DNA of 64,000 nt from Tsukamurella sp. TY48 (GTDB taxonomy: Bacteria > Actinomycetota > Actinomycetes > Mycobacteriales > Mycobacteriaceae), in NCBI RefSeq assembly GCF_019656655.1, contig NZ_BPMV01000002.1:248001-312000 (forward strand), written 5' to 3'. The notes under the pieces were generated by a model. The model was given only the letters and a program-made list of their open reading frames with translations. It was not told where the DNA came from and did not search any database. The position numbers and the translations under genes are program-made. This document shows, piece after piece, positions 59,469 through 64,000 of the stretch. The stretch's first letter is position 1. Every line of letters begins with the position of its first letter.

Positions 59469-60262
59469 TGCTGGTACGGAACGGAGCGGCCCGGGTCGCG
59501 GTGTGGCTCGTCTTCGGCGTGGTGCTGCTGGCCCTGGTGATCACGCCCGTCGTGGTCACGCTGGTCACCGCGTTCAGCGCCTCCTGGACCTCGGTGTTGC
59601 CGTCGGCGCTGACCACAGACCACGTGCGCGACGCCTTCACCCCGGAGAACGCGGCCAGCATCGGGGTCTCGGTGCAGACGGCGATCATCGCCTCCGCCCT
59701 GGCCGTCGTCGCCGGCACCTGGGCTGCGCTCGCGGTGCCGGGGCTGCCACCGCGCCTGCGCGGCGCGGCGGACGCCTTCTTCCATCTGCCGGTGGCGGTG
59801 CCGTCGGTGGTGGTGGGTCTCGGTGTGCTGGTGGCCTTCTCGGCGCCGCCCGTGATTCTCGGGGGTACACCCGCGATCGTGATCCTGGTGCAGGCGATCC
59901 TGGTGTTCGCCTTCGCCTATTCGATGGTCTCCGCCGCTGCGGTCCGGCTGGATCCGATGCTGGACAAGGTGGGCGGATCGCTCGGCGCCGGGCCGCTGCG
60001 GCTCCTGGTGCAGGTACGACTCCCGCTGCTGTTCCCCGCCATCGCGGCGGCGTCGGGGCTGTCCGTGGCGCTGTGCATGGGTGAACTCGGCGCGACGATC
60101 ATGGTGTACCCCGCATCCTGGCGCACCCTGCCGGTCACGGTGTTCACCCAGTCCGATCGGGGCGACATCTTCGGTGCCGCGGCCAACACCACGCTGCTCG
60201 TGTTGGTCACCGTGGTGATCCTGGGCGGGCTCTCGGCGCTCCGGCGGCGCGACCGGAGCTGA
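59468..60262 (+). CDS. Phosphonate ABC transporter permease 2
   Basis: 264 residues, six predicted helices, EAA loop DKVGGSLGAGPLRLLVQVRLPLLFPAI (about residues 163-189). Pairs with permease 1. ATG 59468 overlaps the upstream stop. The last 56 bp lie opposite the 3' end of the convergent LysR gene; the protein ends in a basic tail (LRRRDRS). Confidence 0.9.
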   Translation: MLVRNGAARVAVWLVFGVVLLALVITPVVVTLVTAFSASWTSVLPSALTTDHVRDAFTPENAASIGVSVQTAIIASALAVVAGTWAALAVPGLPPRLRGAADAFFHLPVAVPSVVVGLGVLVAFSAPPVILGGTPAIVILVQAILVFAFAYSMVSAAAVRLDPMLDKVGGSLGAGPLRLLVQVRLPLLFPAIAAASGLSVALCMGELGATIMVYPASWRTLPVTVFTQSDRGDIFGAAANTTLLVLVTVVILGGLSALRRRDRS

Positions 60263-61136
60263 CGGCCAGCAGGGTCGAGACCACATCACGCGGTGGGGCG
60301 TCCTTGCGCCGCACCGCGCGCAGCTCACGCCGCAGATCGATGCCGGTGGTGGGAATCTCGACCAGCCGACCGTCGCTGAGCTCCGCCGCCACCGCGAGCT
60401 CACTGAGGACCGCGGCGTGGTCGCCGACGCCCACCATGATCTTCACCGCGGCGTTGGTGCCTAGCGCGACCGCGTCGGGATTGGGCGAGAGGTTCTTCCG
60501 GGCGAGTGCCGCCACCAGTGCGTCGCGGGTGCCGGCCCCGGGTTCGCGGGTCACGAGGGACAGGCCGGTGAGTTCCTCCGCCGTCACCGGGCGGTCTGCG
60601 GGCCGCCGGGTCAGACGGTGTCCGGGTGCCGCGACGAGGACCAATCGGTCAGTGCGGACGGTGCGAGAGGCCAGGTCGCGGGGCACCGTCGGGCCCTCCA
60701 CGAAACCGAGGTCGGCGATGTGCCCGCGCACGTCGGCGAGGACCGCAGCCGTGTTGCCGACCGTCAGGTGCACCGGCTCGTCGGTGTGCTCGCGGAGCCG
60801 CGCGAGCCAGGCCGGCATGAGGTACTCGGCGATGGTCTGGCTGCATGCGATACGCACGGTGTGATCGGAGCGCAGCGCTTCCGCACCGGTCTGCAACGCC
60901 GACATCGCCGCCACCACCGACCGGGCCCACTCGGTGACGGCGGCTCCCTCCGGGGTCAGCTCGGCGCCGCGGGTGCGCCGGTCGAGCAGATCGAGGCGGA
61001 GCTGCCGCTCCAGGTGCCGCAACCGCGAGCTGGCGCTGGGCTGGGAGATCCCGCATTCGCGCGCGGCGGCCGAGATCGACCCCAGATCGGCGACCGCGAC
61101 CAGCAGGCGCAGTGATTCCACCGCGGGCATGTCCAT
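60207..61136 (-). CDS. LysR family transcriptional regulator
   Basis: 309 residues. Winged helix: SLRLLVAVADLGSISAAARECGISQPSASSRLRHLERQL in outline (residues 8-46), then an effector domain (VRIACSQTIAEYLMPAWLARL…). Divergent from the TDT transporter with a 62-bp gap that carries CTAT-N6-ATAG, so it probably controls that gene. The C-terminal tail after residue 295 is Arg/Pro-rich and is encoded opposite the permease 2 end. ATG 61136 is supported by TAGAAT 6 nt upstream. Confidence 0.9.
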   Translation of the reverse strand: MDMPAVESLRLLVAVADLGSISAAARECGISQPSASSRLRHLERQLRLDLLDRRTRGAELTPEGAAVTEWARSVVAAMSALQTGAEALRSDHTVRIACSQTIAEYLMPAWLARLREHTDEPVHLTVGNTAAVLADVRGHIADLGFVEGPTVPRDLASRTVRTDRLVLVAAPGHRLTRRPADRPVTAEELTGLSLVTREPGAGTRDALVAALARKNLSPNPDAVALGTNAAVKIMVGVGDHAAVLSELAVAAELSDGRLVEIPTTGIDLRRELRAVRRKDAPPRDVVSTLLAVSSGRAAGAPRARPGSPR

Positions 61137-61142
61137 AGTGTC

Positions 61143-61148
61143 ATTCTA
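61143..61148 (-). promoter_or_regulatory. -10 box TAGAAT, leaderless start of LysR gene
   Basis: Minus-strand TAGAAT ends 6 nt before ATG 61136. Confidence 0.6.
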
Positions 61149-61159
61149 TGGGTAGATAG
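61146..61159. promoter_or_regulatory. Possible LysR operator
   Basis: CTATGGGTAGATAG, an inverted repeat CTAT-N6-ATAG in the divergent LysR/TDT gap, overlaps the LysR -10 box. Confidence 0.4.
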
Positions 61160-61198
61160 ACGAGCTGTGGCTACCGGAAGGGAAGTTCCGAGGCCAGT

Positions 61199-62368
61199 GT
61201 GGTCGGTATGCACGTGATGACCACCGCCCCCAGCGCCGTCGAGCCCACCCGGTCCGGACTGCTGCGCGATCTGCGGAGTCCGTGGCACGCCGTATCCAAC
61301 CTGACGCCGAACTGGTTCGCCTCGGTGATGGGTACCGGCATCATCGCCAACGCGGCCGTGGGACTGCCCGTGCACGTGCCGGGCCTGCGCGCGGTCGCGG
61401 CCGCCGTGTGGGCGCTGGCGGCGGTCCTGCTCGCGGTGCTCACGATAGGCACCGTCGCGCACTGGGTCCGGTATCCAGGATTCGCCCGCAGGCACCACCG
61501 TGACCCGGTGATCGGAAACTTCTACGGCGCGATGGCGATGGCCTTCCTCACCGTCGGCATCGGCGCAATTCTGGTGGGCCGGGATTGGATCGGGGTGAGC
61601 GCCGCGCTCGTACTGGGCGTGGGACTGTGGGTGATCGGCAGCGCCTTGGGCCTGTTCTTCGCCCTCCTGATACCGGTGCTGATGCTCCGCGGTGGCCACT
61701 ACCGTGCGGATGCGGCGTTCGCCGGATGGCTGATGCCCGTCGTCTCCCCCATGGTGACCGCGGCAGGCGGCGCAGCGCTGATGCCGTACACCGCCGAAGG
61801 GGTCGTGCGCAGCTCGCTGCTCTGGTTCAGCTACGGCTGCTTCGCGTTCACGCTCCTCGCCTCCCTCGTGGTGCTGCCCTCGGTGGTGGTGCGCCTCGTG
61901 CGCGGCCCCGCGTGGGCCGCGCCCGTGGTGCCGACCGCCTGGATCGTGCTCGGCCCGCTGGGGCAGTCGATCACCGCCGCGAACGGCCTCGGTTCCGCCG
62001 CGCACGTGGCCGTCGGCGCGGATCTCGCCACCGCCCTCCAGCGCTTCGGCACGGACTACGGCTGGACCGTCACCGTGGCGGTGCTGATGTGGACGGGCGT
62101 GGCGCTCCTGCTGACCGCGCGCACCGCCCTGGGTACCGCGGAGGGACTCCCGTTCGCCCCGACGTGGTGGTCCTTCACCTTCCCCGTCGGCACCTGCGTC
62201 ACCGGATTCTGCGCGATGTCGGCGGCCACCGGCGCCGCCGGGTACGCCGTGCTCGCCGTCGCCTACTTCATCGGCCTGGTCGTCGGCTGGGTCGCCGCCG
62301 CTCGCGGTACCGTCAGCCGGGCGCTCGTCAGCGGCGCTCTGCTGCGGCACCCCGATCTCGCGGAGTGA
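61199..62368 (+). CDS. TDT family transporter (TehA/SSU1-like)
   Basis: 389 residues with ten predicted membrane helices. The family start NLTPNWFASVMGTGIIANAAVGL (about residues 35-57) is present, as is the C-terminal TWWSFTFPVGTCVTGFCAMS. TDT proteins export dicarboxylates, tellurite-related anions or sulfite; which applies here is unknown. GTG 61199 has GAGG 5 nt upstream; ATG 61208 and 61217 are alternatives. Likely regulated by the divergent LysR protein. Confidence 0.87.
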   Translation: MVGMHVMTTAPSAVEPTRSGLLRDLRSPWHAVSNLTPNWFASVMGTGIIANAAVGLPVHVPGLRAVAAAVWALAAVLLAVLTIGTVAHWVRYPGFARRHHRDPVIGNFYGAMAMAFLTVGIGAILVGRDWIGVSAALVLGVGLWVIGSALGLFFALLIPVLMLRGGHYRADAAFAGWLMPVVSPMVTAAGGAALMPYTAEGVVRSSLLWFSYGCFAFTLLASLVVLPSVVVRLVRGPAWAAPVVPTAWIVLGPLGQSITAANGLGSAAHVAVGADLATALQRFGTDYGWTVTVAVLMWTGVALLLTARTALGTAEGLPFAPTWWSFTFPVGTCVTGFCAMSAATGAAGYAVLAVAYFIGLVVGWVAAARGTVSRALVSGALLRHPDLAE

Positions 62369-62421
62369 ACTCCCAGCCTTTCAGCAAGCCATTTCCCTTG
62401 CGTTAGCCGGATGCAAGCTCG

Positions 62422-62427
62422 TAGACT
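62422..62427 (+). promoter_or_regulatory. -10 box TAGACT, leaderless start of SatD-like gene
   Basis: TAGACT ends 6 nt before ATG 62434. Confidence 0.6.
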
Positions 62428-62433
62428 TGCGCG

Positions 62434-63033
62434 ATGATCGTTCTCACCGCGGACCAACGGGGCAGCCGCTCGGACTCCGATCGAGTCGAGGCGGCACAGG
62501 CCGCCCTGGCGCCCTTCGGCTGGCTTCGCCCGCCCGACCGTACTGCGGGTGACGAACTGCAGGCCGTCACCGACGATGCGGGCGTCGCGGTCGATGCGGC
62601 CCTGGCGCTCCTGTCCGACGGGCACTGGAGCGTCGGGATCGGGACCGGACCGGTCGAGACACCGCTGCCCCCGCAGACGCGGGCGGGCCGCGGCCGCGCC
62701 TTCGAGGCGGCACGTGAGGCGGTCGAGGCGGCCAAGGGCGCGGCGGTTCCTCTGCAGGTCCGTGGCCACGACGCCCACGCTGCGGCCCGCGCCGAAGCGA
62801 TCCTGTCGGTGCTCGGCCTTATCGTGGGCCGCAGATCGAGGGAAGGGCAGGAGGTGGCGGCGTTGTTGAACACCGGCATCACGATCACGGCCGCAGCGGA
62901 ACGGCTCGGCGTCTCGCGGCAGGCCGCCTCGCAGCGGGCGGCCGCGGCGGGGTGGGCGGTGGAGCCGGCGGGCCGGTCGCTCGCCGTCGAACTGCTCACG
63001 GAGGCCGATGCGGCGGCGGAGGCACTCGGATGA
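62434..63033 (+). CDS. SatD-like protein with C-terminal helix-turn-helix
   Basis: 199 residues. The N-terminus IVLTADQRGSRSDSDRVEAA, the internal TAGDELQAV and the GIGTGPVETPL…GRGRAFEAAREAVEAAK segment fit the SatD family. The C-terminus has a helix-turn-helix (AALLNTGITITAAAERLGVSRQAASQRAAAAGW, about residues 143-175). Probably a DNA-binding or regulatory protein; function not established. Overlaps the following membrane-protein gene by 4 bp (ATGA). Confidence 0.72.
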   Translation: MIVLTADQRGSRSDSDRVEAAQAALAPFGWLRPPDRTAGDELQAVTDDAGVAVDAALALLSDGHWSVGIGTGPVETPLPPQTRAGRGRAFEAAREAVEAAKGAAVPLQVRGHDAHAAARAEAILSVLGLIVGRRSREGQEVAALLNTGITITAAAERLGVSRQAASQRAAAAGWAVEPAGRSLAVELLTEADAAAEALG

Positions 63034-63626
63034 TCGTCGCGGTGGTCGTCCTGCTGGTGCTCGCCGGCGTGGCCGGAATCCTGGCCGGCAGGGCGGGAAC
63101 GGACGGCCGAGCGGGACTGATCCGCGCGGCGGCGCCACTGGTCTTCCTGGCGGCGGCTGCGGTCGTGGCGCTGGCCGCCCCCGCGGCGAGCGGATTCGGG
63201 CTGGCCACCGTACGGGTGGCGGCGGTGCTCGCCGCCATGGCGGGAGGCAGCGTTCTGGTCACCGCCACGTTCGTGCTCGCCGGTGCCAACGGCCGGGAGC
63301 AGGAGGAGCCCACGGAGGCACCCGCGAGTGTCGCCGGCTCGGCAGCAGCATCCCCGGAGGAGGCCGTCGAAGAGACCGATGCGGAGGTGGTCGAGGAGCC
63401 GCTGCGCGGCGGGCTCGCGATCGGCATCCTGGAGCGCGCGGCGATCGCCGTGTGCATCCTCGCCAATTTCGCCGCCGGCCTCGCCGTGATCGTGGCGGCG
63501 AAGGGACTGGCCCGTTATCCGGAACTGCGCAACCCCGGCGCCGCCGAGCAGTTCATCATCGGCACCTTCGTCTCGGTGCTCTGGGCTGCAGGCTGTGCCG
63601 GGGTCGCGGTGGCCGTCGGCAGGTAG
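63030..63626 (+). CDS. Membrane protein co-translated with SatD-like protein
   Basis: 198 residues with about five hydrophobic helices: three in the first 95 residues (VVVLLVLAGVAGILAG; LVFLAAAAVVALAAP; VLAAMAGGSVLVTATFVLAG), an acidic 35-residue loop rich in Glu and Ala, then two more (AAIAVCILANFAAGLAVIVAA; FIIGTFVSVLWAAGCAGVAVAV). ATG 63030 overlaps the SatD stop. No family recognised. Convergent with the SPFH gene, 1 bp between stops. Confidence 0.72.
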   Translation: MIVAVVVLLVLAGVAGILAGRAGTDGRAGLIRAAAPLVFLAAAAVVALAAPAASGFGLATVRVAAVLAAMAGGSVLVTATFVLAGANGREQEEPTEAPASVAGSAAASPEEAVEETDAEVVEEPLRGGLAIGILERAAIAVCILANFAAGLAVIVAAKGLARYPELRNPGAAEQFIIGTFVSVLWAAGCAGVAVAVGR

Positions 63627-63627
63627 C

Positions 63628-64000
63628 TCAGGCCTCTTCCTGCGGCTCGGTGACAGGGAACCCCGGTTGCTGCACCTGATACGGCGAGCGCTGCGGCGGA
63701 GACACGGGCAGTGGCGCCGTCATCGGCTCCGGTGCCGCCGGAGCGTGGGGCGGCACGAGGCGGTCGGCCGGTGCCTCGGTCACCACGACCGGGGCCACGG
63801 GTTCCGGATTGTCGAACCAGCCGTCGGTGTCGATCTCCCGGTGCTCCTCGGGCTGCTGCTCCTGCGTCGGCTCGAAACGGAACACCCCATCGGCGCCCTG
63901 GGTTCCCAGGTTGCGCATGAATCCCTGCAGCGCGGCGTTGAAGTCGCTCGGCACCACCCACACCTTGTTCGCATCGCCCTGTGCCATCTCGGGCAGCGTC
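63628..64000 (-). CDS. SPFH/band 7 (flotillin/stomatin-like) protein, C-terminal part
   Basis: 3' end only; the 5' part lies beyond base 64000. The visible sequence enters as TLPEMAQGDANKVWVVPSDFNAAL, the conserved end of the SPFH coiled-coil region in actinobacterial stomatin-like proteins, followed by a Pro/Glu-rich unstructured tail of about 90 residues. Full-length relatives are membrane-anchored scaffold proteins of about 400 residues. Confidence 0.8.
   Translation of the reverse strand, partial: TLPEMAQGDANKVWVVPSDFNAALQGFMRNLGTQGADGVFRFEPTQEQQPEEHREIDTDGWFDNPEPVAPVVVTEAPADRLVPPHAPAAPEPMTAPLPVSPPQRSPYQVQQPGFPVTEPQEEA

Overview
The window is about 70% G+C, densely coded on both strands, and reads as a mycolic-acid-group actinobacterium (Mycobacteriales). 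A Tsukamurella- or Gordonia-like genome is my best guess, but the genus is inferred. The first 20 kb follow the order known from Mycobacterium tuberculosis Rv2124c-Rv2141c: metH, PAC2 protein, mshC (mycothiol synthesis), SCO1664-like protein, DUF3090, histidine phosphatase, uppP, LppL-like lipoprotein, pyrD, PEBP-like protein, M20 peptidase. A frameshifted GH38 alpha-mannosidase, a dapA-like gene and a LysR gene are inserted in that block. At least 21 starts carry a TANNNT -10 box 6-9 nt upstream, the signature of leaderless transcription, and I used it to fix several starts.

Layout. 1-20017: the conserved block above. 20125-20252: tRNA-Leu(GAG) with a strong terminator. 20276-29372: accessory genes, namely YkgB-like, DUF4185 and secreted lipase genes, a TetR/MFS divergent pair with a tandem operator, gluconokinase, an unusual zinc-ribbon SDR, a nucleoside hydrolase, a DinB protein and an ASCH-like protein. 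29373-30660: an AT-richer island whose single 418-codon reading frame is cut by one TGA; its second part has a PD-(D/E)XK-like motif. 30666-44374: a FadD19-like acyl-CoA synthetase with KstR-type sites, a secreted pyroglutamyl-peptidase-like protein lacking the catalytic Cys, a DszC-like/StyA-like monooxygenase pair, an amino acid permease, a Gfo/Idh oxidoreductase, a PAS-GGDEF-EAL protein, TrpB2 and a membrane-anchored esterase.

44375-47666 is a tightly coupled three-gene operon (ThDP enzyme, START-like protein, KAS III-like enzyme) that looks like an uncharacterised small biosynthetic unit. 47769-52791 holds methylmalonyl-CoA mutase (both subunits) plus its MeaB GTPase. 53661-60262 is an aminoethylphosphonate uptake and degradation locus: GntR regulator, phosphonatase-like HAD, FAD amine oxidase and a four-gene ABC importer; it has an oxidase where PhnW transaminase would be expected. 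60207-64000 holds a LysR/TDT-transporter divergent pair, a SatD-like protein with a membrane partner, and the 3' end of an SPFH-domain gene that runs off the window.

The best candidates for undescribed biology are the three-gene ThDP/START/KAS III operon and the low-GC island with its in-frame TGA. The phosphonate locus, the zinc-ribbon SDR and the regulatory sites are worth checking next. No IS element, integrase, CRISPR array or rRNA was seen. No stretch over 300 bases lacks a gene.
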